From the NCBI GenBank assembly GCA_031292035.1, contig JARLHX010000208.1, forward strand, positions 1 through 64,000: a stretch of DNA of 64,000 bases, read 5' to 3'. A program made the translations under genes and the position numbers. Under the pieces are notes generated by a model. That model was not told the origin of the DNA. It saw nothing but the letters and a program-made list of their open reading frames with translations, and searched no databases. Positions 30,536 through 41,183 of this stretch are shown here, piece after piece (the stretch's first letter is position 1; every line of letters starts with the position of its first letter). This DNA is from Negativicutes bacterium (GTDB lineage: Bacteria; Bacillota_C; Negativicutes; Sporomusales_B; JARLHX01).

Positions 30536-31789
30536 TCAATCCAGGTATTTTCTCGGATCAGCGATCTTCCCTTCCAGCGCGGCGGCGGCCACGGAGGCGG
30601 GGGAAGCGACGAAGATCTCGGCTTTATTATGGCCCATGCGCCCGGGGAAGTTGCGGCTGGACGCGGTGATACAGGTTTCGCCGTTGGCCAGCATGCCCTG
30701 ATGGGTGCCGAGGCAGGCGGCGCAGCCGGGAGTCACGAAGGTGGCGCCGGCTTCCACCAGGGTCTGCACATAGCCCTTGTTCATGGCCTCGAGAAAGACC
30801 CCCTTCGAGGCCGGAACCACGATAAACCGGGTCCGTGGGTTGATGTGCTTGCCTTTGAGAATACGGACCGCGACAGCGATGTCTTCAAGGCGGCCGCCAG
30901 TGCAGGTGCCGATGAAGGCCTGGTTTACCGGCTTGCCGAGAAAGGCGGTGAAGTCGTGGACATTATCAACGCTGTGCGGCGCTGCCAGCTGAGGCTTCAG
31001 GTCGGACACGTCGAAGGTGTGCTCTGCCGAGTACTGGTAGCCCGGGTCGGTGGTAAATACTTCGTAGTCGTGCTTGACCTTGTCCTTCAGGAAGTCGAAG
31101 GTAATTTCATCCGGCTGGATATATGCCGTCTTAGCCCCCATCTCGGTGGTCATATTGCAAAGGGTCATCCGTTCGGCGATGCTGAGTTCTTTCAGCACCG
31201 GACCGGTGAACTCCACGCCCCGGTAAACGCCATAGTCAGCACCCAGGGTGCCGATTACTTTGAGGATGATGTCCTTGGCGAAAACCCCTTTGGGCAGTTT
31301 GCCCTCCAGGTTGATGCGGATGATGTCAGGTACCCTAAACCACAGTTGGCCGGTCATCATAATGATCGCCAAATCGGTAGCGCCAACGCCGGTGCCGAAA
31401 GCACCGAAAGCGCCGTGGGTAGTGGTATGGGAATCGGTAATGACCAGCACCATCCCGGGATAGACCAGGCCTTTGTCAGCCAGGATCTGATGGCAGACAC
31501 CCTGGTCGACGTCCATCAAAAGGTCGATGCCCTGATCCCAGCAGAATTCGCGGAACTGCTTCTGGTTATCAGCCTGGGTGATGGTCGACGCCGGGGCATA
31601 ATGGTCAAGAAACATGACGATTTTACTCGGATCATTGACTTTCTTGCCGCCCATTTCAAAGAAGGAACGAACGGTCTGTAAATACAGGTCGTTGATGCCG
31701 GCGAGGTCAACCTTGCAATTGATGATTTCTCCGGTGGTCACCGTCTTTTTACCGGCACCCTTGGCCAGTATTTTTTCGATTGCGTGCAT
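30536..31789 (-). CDS. Aconitase-family dehydratase, large (LeuC-type) subunit
   Basis: 417 residues with the 4Fe-4S ligands in FIGTCTGGRLEDI and VTPGCAACLGTHQG, plus DSHTTTHGAFGAFGTGVGATDLA, typical of the archaeal-type (LeuC2/HacA/DmdA) group. It dehydrates or isomerises a 2- or 3-hydroxy acid. GGGAGG precedes the ATG. It lies between the LarA gene (14 bases away) and the small subunit (10 bases). The likely substrate is the hydroxyacid released or epimerised by LarA; a malate, citramalate or dimethylmalate type compound is a guess from family knowledge. Confidence 0.9.
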   Translation of the reverse strand: MHAIEKILAKGAGKKTVTTGEIINCKVDLAGINDLYLQTVRSFFEMGGKKVNDPSKIVMFLDHYAPASTITQADNQKQFREFCWDQGIDLLMDVDQGVCHQILADKGLVYPGMVLVITDSHTTTHGAFGAFGTGVGATDLAIIMMTGQLWFRVPDIIRINLEGKLPKGVFAKDIILKVIGTLGADYGVYRGVEFTGPVLKELSIAERMTLCNMTTEMGAKTAYIQPDEITFDFLKDKVKHDYEVFTTDPGYQYSAEHTFDVSDLKPQLAAPHSVDNVHDFTAFLGKPVNQAFIGTCTGGRLEDIAVAVRILKGKHINPRTRFIVVPASKGVFLEAMNKGYVQTLVEAGATFVTPGCAACLGTHQGMLANGETCITASSRNFPGRMGHNKAEIFVASPASVAAAALEGKIADPRKYLD

Positions 31790-31803
31790 ATACTATCCTC
31801 CCA

Positions 31804-33066
31804 TTAATTAGAAATCGGTACTGTGAGACTGCCCTGGGGCATGAGAATGATGCTGGGGCTTGGTCCCAGTTTAGCAAAGGCCATTGCCAGGGCTTCGTTG
31901 ACATCCTTGGCAGGGGTGAACAGCAGATCTTTGGAAAAAGCAGGTTCGAGGCAGGAAACCAGGATAAACTCGGCTTTATTCATCAGGCGGGTGACGGCAT
32001 AGGCCTTGTGAGCTCCGATCTGGAAGTTGGCCCGCAGCTCAGCTTCGATCCGCTCCGGTGTCTTATAGTCGCGCATGGTTTTTTCATACAGCGCCGACCC
32101 CGACCCCTCAACACATTCGCCGAGGATGATGACCACGCCGCCCTGGCGCACCGCGCCCCAGGCGTTGTCCATGGTCTTTTGCAACTGATAGACGTTGATG
32201 TCCTTGGGAAAGCCGCCGCAGGTGGCGATAACCAGGTCGGCCGGTTTGGCGACGACGGTGCCGTAGACTTGGTCAACAAATTTGCAGGCGATCCGGTGGG
32301 CTTCGATAAAGTCGCCGGCGAAAACCCCGACAAACTCTTTCTTCTCGTTGAGGACGACGTTGAGCAGGAAGGACGGGCGGCACATTTCGGCCCCCTCCAC
32401 CTGGTCGTGGTAAACAGGGTTGCCGTCCAGTTTGCCGATGACAGCGTTCGGGTCAAACATCATGCTGTGATTGTGGCAGATGGTTTCATACTTGGCGACG
32501 CCAGGGAGCATGGCTTTGCGTCCGCCGCCGAAACCGGAGAAGAAATGGTGCACAATGCTGCCGGTGCAGATAATGTGATCGGCGTCAGCCACCCGCTTGT
32601 TGAAATAAACCTGGGTGCCGCGGGAGGTGGTGCCAAAGAACTTGAACTCGTCTTCCTTGGAGTTGCTGTTATACATCTTGACCCGCTTGGCCACCTCCGG
32701 CCCAACCTCCTGCGCCATTTCCTCAGGCGGCATGTCGCGGTGGGTGCCCAGGGCGAAGACGATAAACATGTCACTGTCTGGCACACCAACGGCGTTGAGT
32801 TCATCGAGCAGAATGGGCATGAAAACATGACTGTTGGCCACCCGGGTCGGGTCGTTGACGATGAAGACCACCTTCTCGCCCGGCTTGACAATCTCCCGCA
32901 GCGGCTTTGTCCCGACAGGATTGCGGAGAGCTTCTTTGATCGCTCCGACCGGGTCGGGCAGAACAGGCGTCGGATTAATTTTCAGTTCATCGATGACCTG
33001 TGAGGATTCGAGTTCGAAATCGACATACCCTTTGCCGTACTTGAGTGTGTACTTCTTTTTTGCCAT
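31804..33066 (-). CDS. LarA-family nickel-pincer-dependent racemase/epimerase
   Basis: 420 residues. LarA marks: FIVNDPTRVANSH near residue 78, the proton-transfer His in ALGTHRDM, and the cofactor block SIVHHFFSGFGGGRKAMLPGVAKYETI with the lysine that binds the pyridinium-thioamide pincer, followed by CHNHSMM (nickel-ligand His). LarA enzymes interconvert 2-hydroxyacid stereoisomers; lactate, malate, phenyllactate and aldonate versions are known. The maturation genes larB, larC and larE are not in this window and must be elsewhere if the cofactor is made. GGAGG lies upstream of the ATG. It probably supplies the stereoisomer that the dehydratase can use. Confidence 0.88.
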   Translation of the reverse strand: MAKKKYTLKYGKGYVDFELESSQVIDELKINPTPVLPDPVGAIKEALRNPVGTKPLREIVKPGEKVVFIVNDPTRVANSHVFMPILLDELNAVGVPDSDMFIVFALGTHRDMPPEEMAQEVGPEVAKRVKMYNSNSKEDEFKFFGTTSRGTQVYFNKRVADADHIICTGSIVHHFFSGFGGGRKAMLPGVAKYETICHNHSMMFDPNAVIGKLDGNPVYHDQVEGAEMCRPSFLLNVVLNEKKEFVGVFAGDFIEAHRIACKFVDQVYGTVVAKPADLVIATCGGFPKDINVYQLQKTMDNAWGAVRQGGVVIILGECVEGSGSALYEKTMRDYKTPERIEAELRANFQIGAHKAYAVTRLMNKAEFILVSCLEPAFSKDLLFTPAKDVNEALAMAFAKLGPSPSIILMPQGSLTVPISN

Positions 33067-33085
33067 GTAAAACGCGCCTCCTTTT

Positions 33086-34489
33086 TTACCACAAACCTAA
33101 TACTTTCCACCACAGTGAACCCAGTCCCACCCAGATAATCAGGTTGACCACCGATAAGATGAAGCCCAGTCTCCACCACGTCCCCTGGTCGATATAGCCC
33201 GCCCCGAAAAAGATGGGGGCCGGGCCGGTGGCGTAGTGGGTCAGGCCGGCAAACAGATTGGATATATAGGCGAAAGCCAGCGCCGCGAGATAGGCCGGCG
33301 CTCCGGCAGCCACGGCCACTGCCGCAAAGGCGGCGTACATCGCGGTGACATGGGCGGCCAGACTGGCAAACCCGTAATGGGAGTACATGTAGATGACCAA
33401 GAGCAGCATCAGGGCTGGCAGCCAGGGAATGCCGACGATCATGGCGCCGACCGTCTTGGCAAACCAGGGGATCAGGCCCAGTTTGGTCAAATAATCGGCC
33501 AGACCGATCAGGCTGCCCATCCAGATCATGGTGTCCCAGGCGCCCTTTTCTTCCAGCACGTCTTTCCATTCGATGACCTGGGTCAGCAGCATCAGCCCCA
33601 CCCCCAGCATGGCGACGACTGTAGCGTCCAGTTTTGTAATGGTCGCCGTGCCCCACAGCACGAGGGCCAGGACGAATACCCCGGCGACGATTTTTTCGCC
33701 GAAGGTCATGGGACCCATTTTTTCAAGCTCGGCGGCGGCAAAGACCTTCGCCTCCGGGGTCTTGGTAATTTCCGGCGGATATAGTTTATACAATAAGTAC
33801 GGTACAAGGGCCAGTGACAGGATGCCTGGCACCGACGCCGCGGCGAACCAGGTCCACCAGCTGAGATTGACGTTGAGGGTTTTGGCTGCCAGTTCGACAA
33901 TCAGCGGGTTGGGCGCACAGGCCGTCATGAACATGGCCGCGGTGATAGCGTTTCCCTGAAACTCGGTTTTCATTAAGTAGGCCCCGATTCGCCTTGCGGT
34001 GGGACCAGGGTGGGAGTCAAAGGCCAGCGACAGGCTTTTGACAATCGGGAAGATGACACCGCCCGCTCTAGCGGTGTTGGAAGGGGTTGCCGGGGCAATG
34101 ACCAGATCGCTCAGCACCAGGGCATAGCCGAGCTTGAGGGTGCTATCGCCGATGGCCCGCATGATCATAAACGCGATCCGCCGTCCCAGGCCGGTCTTAA
34201 TGAAGCCTTTGGCGAACAAAAAGGCCGACACGATCAACCAGATGGTCCCGTTACTGAAGCCGGACAACGCCTCAGCCGGCTTCAGAACTCCGGCCAGAGC
34301 TGAAACAGTGATGCTGATAAACGCCACCGCACCAATCGGCAGCGGCTGGAGAATAAACCCCAGGATGGTCGCCACAAAGATGGCCAGAAGATGCCAGGCT
34401 TGCGGCTTTACTCCGTCGGGAATGGGCGCCACCCAGATCAAAGCCCCGATCACTGCGACAACAGCTCCCCGGGTAATCTTGCTTTGCAT
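33086..34489 (-). CDS. DASS/SLC13-type anion:sodium symporter
   Basis: 467 residues, 11 or more membrane helices, matching the CitT/SdcS group. The first SNT-type motif appears as APATPSNTARAGGVIFPI and the second region reads YSHYGFASLAAHVTAMYAAF. Members import malate, succinate, citrate, tartrate or similar with Na+ or by exchange. The ATG at 34489 lies six bases after GGAGG; the frame extends seven codons further. First gene of the operon, directly behind a sigma-54 promoter (34525-34542), so uptake is switched on with the enzymes. Confidence 0.92.
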   Translation of the reverse strand: MQSKITRGAVVAVIGALIWVAPIPDGVKPQAWHLLAIFVATILGFILQPLPIGAVAFISITVSALAGVLKPAEALSGFSNGTIWLIVSAFLFAKGFIKTGLGRRIAFMIMRAIGDSTLKLGYALVLSDLVIAPATPSNTARAGGVIFPIVKSLSLAFDSHPGPTARRIGAYLMKTEFQGNAITAAMFMTACAPNPLIVELAAKTLNVNLSWWTWFAAASVPGILSLALVPYLLYKLYPPEITKTPEAKVFAAAELEKMGPMTFGEKIVAGVFVLALVLWGTATITKLDATVVAMLGVGLMLLTQVIEWKDVLEEKGAWDTMIWMGSLIGLADYLTKLGLIPWFAKTVGAMIVGIPWLPALMLLLVIYMYSHYGFASLAAHVTAMYAAFAAVAVAAGAPAYLAALAFAYISNLFAGLTHYATGPAPIFFGAGYIDQGTWWRLGFILSVVNLIIWVGLGSLWWKVLGLW

Positions 34490-34524
34490 ACAATTCCTCC
34501 TTTCAGCCATTTTTCAGAATAATA

Positions 34525-34542
34525 ATGCAAGTGTTATGCCAA
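34525..34542 (-). promoter_or_regulatory. Sigma-54 (-24/-12) promoter of the symporter operon
   Basis: Minus-strand TTGGCATAACACTTGCAT. The -24 GG and -12 GC are separated by exactly ten bases, and both flanking TTs are present, a near-consensus match to TTGGCAC-N4-TTGCA. It lies about 36 bases ahead of the symporter ATG, and the divergent gene encodes a sigma-54 activator. Confidence 0.88.
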
Positions 34543-34580
34543 GCATAAAAACCCCTAGAATCAGGCTTTGTAAAAATAGA

Positions 34581-34604
34581 ATGTTGCGGATTATTTTGCA
34601 ATGT
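34581..34604. promoter_or_regulatory. Inverted repeat, likely activator-binding site
   Basis: ATGTTGC-N10-GCAATGT is an imperfect dyad about 40-60 bases upstream of the sigma-54 promoter, the usual place for an enhancer-binding protein. A natural target for the divergent PrpR-type regulator, which could also autoregulate from here. Binding is inferred. Confidence 0.6.
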
Positions 34605-34653
34605 CTTAAAATTGTTTTATAATGTTTCAACAAGTTTCAAAGGGGTGGCAATC

Positions 34654-36516
<1,863 letters not shown>

Positions 36517-36589
36517 GACGCATTTCCTATCGACCAGCCAGTCAGTTTTCGTATATAATGGAGAGGTAATCCATACGAGGAGTGACATC

Positions 36590-37414
36590 ATGCTAAAACG
36601 AGTCGCAGCTTATCTTGTTTTTATCCAGTTATTTTGCAGCACAGCAGTCTACGCCGCCTCCAGCCCCGCCCAGGAAATCGTCAATAATCTGAAGGGATTT
36701 GACGGTAAAGTCGGGGTCTATGCCCTCAATCTAAAATCCGGGCGATCATTCGCTTATAATCAAGACGTCATTTTCCCCACCGCTTCGACCAGCAAACTGG
36801 TGGTGGCCCTGGCAGTGGATAAATATCTTTACCCCAGCGCCAGCCAAGACAAGCGCGACCTCTACAACCGGGATATCGAATATATGATCACCGTCAGTGA
36901 CAACGACGCTTTCGCCGAACTGCTGGGCGAACTGGACGCCACCCGCCCCGACGCCCTCGGCCGGGTTATCAAAGATTTGCGCCTGAGAAAGACCCAGATC
37001 CACAGCGACGCGGCCTTTAAATCATACGGCTATCACAGTGTCACCACCGCCTACGAGATGGCCGGGGTCATGGAGACCCTATATCGCGACCGCTATCTGG
37101 GCAAGCAGCAGTCGGGCGAACTGAAGGACGAACTGGCCAACACCATATTTCATGATGAAATTCCTCGCTTTATGCTGACAAAAGTCATGCACAAGGTTGG
37201 CGAACTGGACAACGTACTCTGCGATGTCGGAATCGTCGACGACGGCAGGGACCAGATCCTGATCAGCGTGTACACCACCACCAACCAGTCGGACCCCTAC
37301 GCCAGCGACTATATCGCCACCCTCGCCGCCAAACTGTACAACGCGTTGCGAGAAGGTGCGAAAAACCCCATAAGTTTCTCTCCTGCCGATAAAAAAGAAC
37401 TGCGCTCAAGGTAG
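36590..37414 (+). CDS. Exported class A beta-lactamase-like serine hydrolase
   Basis: 274 residues with a signal peptide (1-23). It has the SxxK nucleophile motif in TASTSKLVV and the SDN motif in ITVSDNDAF. The third box reads HKVGE in place of KTG, and the omega-loop Glu (ExxLN) that deacylates beta-lactams is not found. It is therefore a family member of uncertain activity, perhaps a DD-peptidase or esterase and not a resistance enzyme. An ordinary promoter with TATAAT lies at about 36553. It shares a bidirectional terminator with the convergent deaminase gene. Confidence 0.8.
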   Translation: MLKRVAAYLVFIQLFCSTAVYAASSPAQEIVNNLKGFDGKVGVYALNLKSGRSFAYNQDVIFPTASTSKLVVALAVDKYLYPSASQDKRDLYNRDIEYMITVSDNDAFAELLGELDATRPDALGRVIKDLRLRKTQIHSDAAFKSYGYHSVTTAYEMAGVMETLYRDRYLGKQQSGELKDELANTIFHDEIPRFMLTKVMHKVGELDNVLCDVGIVDDGRDQILISVYTTTNQSDPYASDYIATLAAKLYNALREGAKNPISFSPADKKELRSR

Positions 37415-37425
37415 CGCAGTTCTTT
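37391..37425. terminator. Bidirectional terminator overlapping a stop codon
   Basis: AAAGAACTGCGCT pairs with AGCGCAGTTCTTT. The stem contains the end of the serine hydrolase gene, whose TAG is at 37412-37414, and faces the convergent dCMP deaminase gene. Confidence 0.88.
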
Positions 37426-37430
37426 GCTTA

Positions 37431-37874
37431 TTATTCGAGGCAACGGTATTCAATCTCCGTCCCGCTGAGCAGTTCGATGGCCAGTTCATCCGGGTAGGCG
37501 TGTTGGTAGATAATCCGCTTGATGCCGGCGTTGATAATCATCTTTGTGCAGCCTGAGCAAGGCTGATGGGTGCAGTAGAGGGTAGACCCCTCGATGGCGA
37601 CACCATGAAGAGCGGCCTGAACGATGGCGTTTTGTTCGGCATGGGTACCGCGGCACAGCTCATGGCGTTCTCCCGAAGGAACACCCCGCTCCTCGCGCAG
37701 ACAGCCGACTTCCGCACAGTGAGGCAATCCTTGCGGCGCTCCGTTATAGCCTGTGCTAAGCAGCCTTTTGCCTTTGACGATAACCGCCCCAACCTGGCGG
37801 CGCAGGCAGGTGGACCGGGAGGCCACCACCTTGGTGATATCCATAAAATATTCATCCCAGGACGGCCGCATCAT
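37431..37874 (-). CDS. dCMP deaminase / ComEB-type zinc deaminase
   Basis: 147 residues from an ATG at 37874 behind AGGTGG. The catalytic zinc site is [11 protein letters not shown] (HAE) plus [13 protein letters not shown] (PCxxC); [31 protein letters not shown] and [10 protein letters not shown] are typical of deoxycytidylate deaminases. An additional Cys/His cluster (HCAEVGC, HELC) may bind a second zinc as in ComEB. It makes dUMP for thymidylate synthesis. Confidence 0.92.
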   Translation of the reverse strand: MMRPSWDEYFMDITKVVASRSTCLRRQVGAVIVKGKRLLSTGYNGAPQGLPHCAEVGCLREERGVPSGERHELCRGTHAEQNAIVQAALHGVAIEGSTLYCTHQPCSGCTKMIINAGIKRIIYQHAYPDELAIELLSGTEIEYRCLE

Positions 37875-38068
37875 GGCAGCCACCTATTACCAACACAGTT
37901 TTCCACCATGCATCCCACCTCGTCAAATTCTGCAATTGTTGTATTCTTCCACCCCTCTTGCCGATTATCCTTTCAATTGCAGACAGTCTGTCTGGAAGGA
38001 TTTTTTGGCAGAATTACTTGCGCCCACAGAAAAGATGCTATACCCTAACAATAGATTGAAGTCAAATA

Positions 38069-38100
38069 CCCGCTACTTAGCCTAACGGCTTGAAGTGGGG
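38069..38100 (-). repeat. Right-end hairpin of the lone tnpB element
   Basis: Minus strand CCCCACTTCAAGCCGTTAGG then CTAAGTAGCGGG folds into a foldback (CCCCACTT/AAGTAGCGGG with one bulge). This is the form of IS200/IS605 right ends. It also marks where a guide (omega/reRNA) transcript would end. Confidence 0.65.
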
Positions 38101-38147
38101 CTTGCAACTGACCGGCAGTAATAACGGCTCTCGCCTCCTGCTTTTTA

Positions 38148-39308
38148 TCACCACCACGGGCGTGTCGTTGCATCAGGGGTGATTGACTGCACCCCAGTTG
38201 GTGGGAGATTTACTCCCACCAACCCTTTGCCTAAGTACTTAATTCCTTTAAGGCGAAGGTTCATTGCGCCGATGCGGTCATCGTTGGATTGATAACCACA
38301 TAGTTTGCAACAAAATACATGTGTTTTCTTGTTTCGATTACTCCGGCAGACATGACCGCATTTGGGACAGGTCTGCGATGTATATCTTGAGTCACAGGCA
38401 GCTACTACGCTGTTGTTTCTGACAGCCTTATATTCAATCATCTGGCGTAGTTGATAAAATGCCCAAGAGACCGAAACATAACGGTTTTTTACACGAACTT
38501 GTTCTGTTGCGTTTCTGACTCCCGTCAAATCCTCAATTGCGATGAGACTGTTTTCGCCAGCCTGTGCAACGAGTGTCTTACTGACGACATGATTCACGTC
38601 AGTCATAAACCGTCTTTCTCGTTGACCAATAGCCTTTAGTCTCCGTCGAGAGGAGGGAGTGCCAACCTGTTGTAGTTCTTTTCTCACTCTAGAGTATTGT
38701 CCGCGTTTCACTTTAACTTGTCTACCATCATAAAAGAAAGTTTTAGTGCCATCAAAGGAAGTTGCTAGGTAATTGATACCCATATCAACACCGACCACCT
38801 TAACGACTTGATCCGGCTCACCAAACTGTGTCGTAATAGGGACATGGAACCGAAACTTCCCTCTTTTAGAAAAAAGCTTCGCAGTACCATATTTCCCTGC
38901 GGGTAATTCGCCAATATCGGTGAGAAAATCACACTGAATGCGTCCATCCAAAGTATTGATAGACAGTTTACCATTCTTAAAACTATAATCTCTGCCGTAG
39001 ACCAAGTCATATTCCGGCTGTTTGAATATAACCTTAGTCCAATCATGTCCATTTGATTGTAGGCTCTTGTATTTTGCGATGACGGTCTTTTGAATGCTCT
39101 GTGCCATCTGTGCTTTAAGCCCAAATTTCGTTCTAACATCACGGTATAGCAGAAGATTAAGGTTCATATAATTCATGTTCTTCGTCAGGTATACTTCATT
39201 CGACACATAATTCAAGGCATTTCTGATTGCAACAAATGTTTTATGTATCGTATCACGGTCTAAATCTTTAGGTAAGAGTTTCAATTTGCGGCAAATTGTA
39301 ACGTCTAT
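38148..39308 (-). CDS. tnpB: TnpB RNA-guided nuclease (IS200/IS605 OrfB)
   Basis: About 386 residues. The RuvC triad is intact: Asp in VVGVDMGIN, Glu in IAIEDLTG, Asp in SNDDRIGAMNLR; a zinc ribbon is present as CPKCGHVC-x13-CCKLCG. TnpB cuts DNA guided by a transcript from the element's right end. The start is odd: GGAGGT sits six bases before an ATA (39308) in frame, where an ATG is expected, and the next candidates are downstream (TTG at 39284). Either ATA initiates weakly or the copy has lost its start. The C-terminal tail past the zinc ribbon reaches the likely guide-RNA region. Confidence 0.85.
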   Translation of the reverse strand: MDVTICRKLKLLPKDLDRDTIHKTFVAIRNALNYVSNEVYLTKNMNYMNLNLLLYRDVRTKFGLKAQMAQSIQKTVIAKYKSLQSNGHDWTKVIFKQPEYDLVYGRDYSFKNGKLSINTLDGRIQCDFLTDIGELPAGKYGTAKLFSKRGKFRFHVPITTQFGEPDQVVKVVGVDMGINYLATSFDGTKTFFYDGRQVKVKRGQYSRVRKELQQVGTPSSRRRLKAIGQRERRFMTDVNHVVSKTLVAQAGENSLIAIEDLTGVRNATEQVRVKNRYVSVSWAFYQLRQMIEYKAVRNNSVVAACDSRYTSQTCPKCGHVCRSNRNKKTHVFCCKLCGYQSNDDRIGAMNLRLKGIKYLGKGLVGVNLPPTGVQSITPDATTRPWW

Positions 39309-39485
39309 GGTTATACCTCCTTTCTACAAGTTCTATCTACATTATACCAAACAAACGTTCTGGAGGAAAGAGCCATACTATAACGAAAAAGAGGATGTGC
39401 ATTCCTCCCAGACTTAGGAACTGCGATTTCTTGAAGTCGGGTATCCTGCACAAAAAATGATGAAAATAGCGGAGATGATACCTCT
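39309..39485. other. Left end of the tnpB element and spacer
   Basis: No gene. Holds the tnpB ribosome site, the left subterminal hairpin at 39391-39407 and, right of about 39460, a short leader for the aminotransferase. Confidence 0.5.
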
Positions 39486-40646
39486 ATGAAAAGATTATCT
39501 CAATTAACATCCGGTTTGATCGGTCAGGCGATGTTGGCGATCATGAATAAAGTGGGTGTGATGGAGGCGGTCGGCCGCAGGATCTACCGCTTCGAGGTCG
39601 GCGATTCGGATTTTGCCGCCTATCCCCACGTGATTGACGCCACTAAAGAAGCTTTGGACCACGGCCACACCAAATATGTCAGCACCACTGGCATTACTCC
39701 TTTCCGCCAGGCCATCTGTGACTATACCGAAAAGTCACTTGGGTTCCGGCCCGATCTCGATCAGGTGGTGGTCATGCCCAGCAACAGTGTCGTCGACTTT
39801 GTCTTTCGCTGCGTCGCCGACCGCGGTGACGAAGTGATTTTTACCGACCCCGGATTCCCTACCTATCATGCGGTAGCCAGTTATCTGGGGCTCAAAGAAG
39901 TCCGGGTACCCATCAGGGAGGCCGACGGCTTCCGGCTCGATCCCGACGATCTGGCGGCGCGGATTACCGACAAAACCAGGCTGATTATCATCAACTCCCC
40001 GCACAACCCCACCGGATCGGTCATGACCAAAGAGCAGCTCAAGCAGGTGGCTGCCATTGCCCGGGAGCATGATATTTATCTGCTCAGCGACGAAATGTAT
40101 GCTGAGATCATTTATGACGTCCCCCATTTCTCCCCAGGCTGCGAAGATGCCTGCCGGGAACGGACCATCATCCTGAACGGCTTTTCCAAGGCCCACTCGA
40201 TGTCCGGCTGGCGGATCGGTTATGCCATCGGACCAACCGAGCTCATTACCGCGATGGGGCTGATGTTCGAGACGGTCTATAGTTGCCTGCCGCCTTTCGT
40301 GCAATATGCCGGGATCAGCGCCCTGAAAACCGAGCCCGGCCTGCTGGACGCCCGGCGGCGCCAGTACCGCGTCCTAAGGGATCTGATGATCGCCAGGCTC
40401 AATGAAATCCCCGGAGTAACCTGCAATGTGCCGCAAGGGGCCATGTACGTATTCCCTAATATCACCGGCACCGGTCTCTCCTCTGCCCAGTTTGCCGATT
40501 TTGTCCTGGAAAAAGCCGGGGTTGCGGTGGTGCCAGGCTCCTGTTTCGGCAGCGGCGGCGAAGGCTATGTCAGGCTCTGTTACGCCCGGGACGAAGCGGT
40601 GATTGAAGAGGCCTGCGCAGCCATGAAGCAGGCGTTCAGCAAATAG
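39486..40646 (+). CDS. Class I/II pyridoxal-phosphate aminotransferase
   Basis: 386 residues. Fold type I features: the PLP-stacking region, SPHNPTGSVMTKEQL (Asn that contacts PLP), LLSDEMYAEIIYD (Asp), and the Schiff-base lysine in NGFSKAHSMSGWRIGY, with the carboxylate-binding Arg in YVRLCYA. The family covers aspartate, aromatic and alanine aminotransferases; the substrate cannot be fixed. A single-gene unit between an IS element and a bidirectional terminator. Confidence 0.88.
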   Translation: MKRLSQLTSGLIGQAMLAIMNKVGVMEAVGRRIYRFEVGDSDFAAYPHVIDATKEALDHGHTKYVSTTGITPFRQAICDYTEKSLGFRPDLDQVVVMPSNSVVDFVFRCVADRGDEVIFTDPGFPTYHAVASYLGLKEVRVPIREADGFRLDPDDLAARITDKTRLIIINSPHNPTGSVMTKEQLKQVAAIAREHDIYLLSDEMYAEIIYDVPHFSPGCEDACRERTIILNGFSKAHSMSGWRIGYAIGPTELITAMGLMFETVYSCLPPFVQYAGISALKTEPGLLDARRRQYRVLRDLMIARLNEIPGVTCNVPQGAMYVFPNITGTGLSSAQFADFVLEKAGVAVVPGSCFGSGGEGYVRLCYARDEAVIEEACAAMKQAFSK

Positions 40647-40662
40647 AATCTGATCTGTACGC

Positions 40663-40692
40663 AAAAAGACCGGGGCTTTCGCCCCGGTCTTT
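40663..40692. terminator. Bidirectional terminator between convergent genes
   Basis: GACCGGGGC/GCCCCGGTC stem with a four-base loop flanked by AAAAA and TTT. It serves the aminotransferase (plus) and the small orphan gene ending at 40697 (minus). Confidence 0.85.
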
Positions 40693-40696
40693 ACTG

Positions 40697-41173
40697 TTAC
40701 CTATAACCAACCACAGAGAAGGTATGACCGCACCATTCGGCGGTTTCCCGGAAAACATCGGCCAGAAGATGGCGGTAAATCTGATCACTCACAGCCTTTA
40801 GAGCTTGGGGGGCATCGATTTCTCCCCCACTGCAATAGGCTCCCCACTCGGGTTCAGCCAGCGCCGGTTCCAGACTGGTGCCGACAACATAGAATCCGCC
40901 GGCCTTTTGCCAGCAATGGACCCTAAATTGCTCTTCCAGCTGTTCCGGCAGTCCGGCGGCTATCTCGCTGAGCAGCACCACCACTTTGGGCAGCAGCGCG
41001 TTTACTTCGCGGCATAGCCCGGCGTCGTCCCGCCCCAAATTGGCAATGATGACATCCGGCCGCTCAGCGTCGTCGCCTGTTTGACCGGCCGCCATCTCAC
41101 GAAAACCGGTGTCCAGCCAACTTTCGGTATCGGCTGCCGCTCCTCGGGGGGTATAGATCGAAAACCGCCGCAT
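40697..41173 (-). CDS. Uncharacterised 158-residue cytoplasmic protein
   Basis: Not recognised. Begins MRRFSIYTPRGAAADTESWL; a central Rossmann-like strand pair PDVIIANLGRDDAG and PKVVVLLSEIAAGLPEQ; a CWQKAGGFYVVG segment and a C-terminal helical part ending WCGHTFSVVGYR. No signal peptide or membrane segment. A good site (GAGGTGGG) precedes the ATG, and it starts ten bases after the four-carbon acid-sugar kinase, so the two are surely co-transcribed. A role tied to that kinase pathway is possible. Confidence 0.6.
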   Translation of the reverse strand: MRRFSIYTPRGAAADTESWLDTGFREMAAGQTGDDAERPDVIIANLGRDDAGLCREVNALLPKVVVLLSEIAAGLPEQLEEQFRVHCWQKAGGFYVVGTSLEPALAEPEWGAYCSGGEIDAPQALKAVSDQIYRHLLADVFRETAEWCGHTFSVVGYR

Positions 41174-41183
41174 GGTTCCCACC

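Larger units (their letters stand above)
38066..39460 (-). mobile_element. IS1341-type (tnpB-only) IS200/IS605 element
   Basis: Contains one tnpB, no tnpA, a right-end foldback at 38069-38100 and a left subterminal hairpin (GAGGA/TTCCTC) at 39391-39407. Ends are approximate because these elements create no target duplication or terminal inverted repeat. It can move only with a TnpA acting in trans. The tnpA of the second element in this window belongs to a different subgroup. Confidence 0.7.

Noticed and set aside
30022..31789. Annotation as leuC/leuD for leucine biosynthesis
   Set aside because: No leuA or leuB nearby, and the operon partners are a LarA-type racemase, a dicarboxylate-type symporter and a sigma-54 activator. 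The names would over-claim.
30473..33003. Two long plus-strand frames (about 400 codons each) opposite the dehydratase and LarA genes
   Set aside because: Both lie antisense to clearly conserved enzymes with ribosome sites, and show His/Gly/Asp-rich reverse-frame composition with no recognisable motif.
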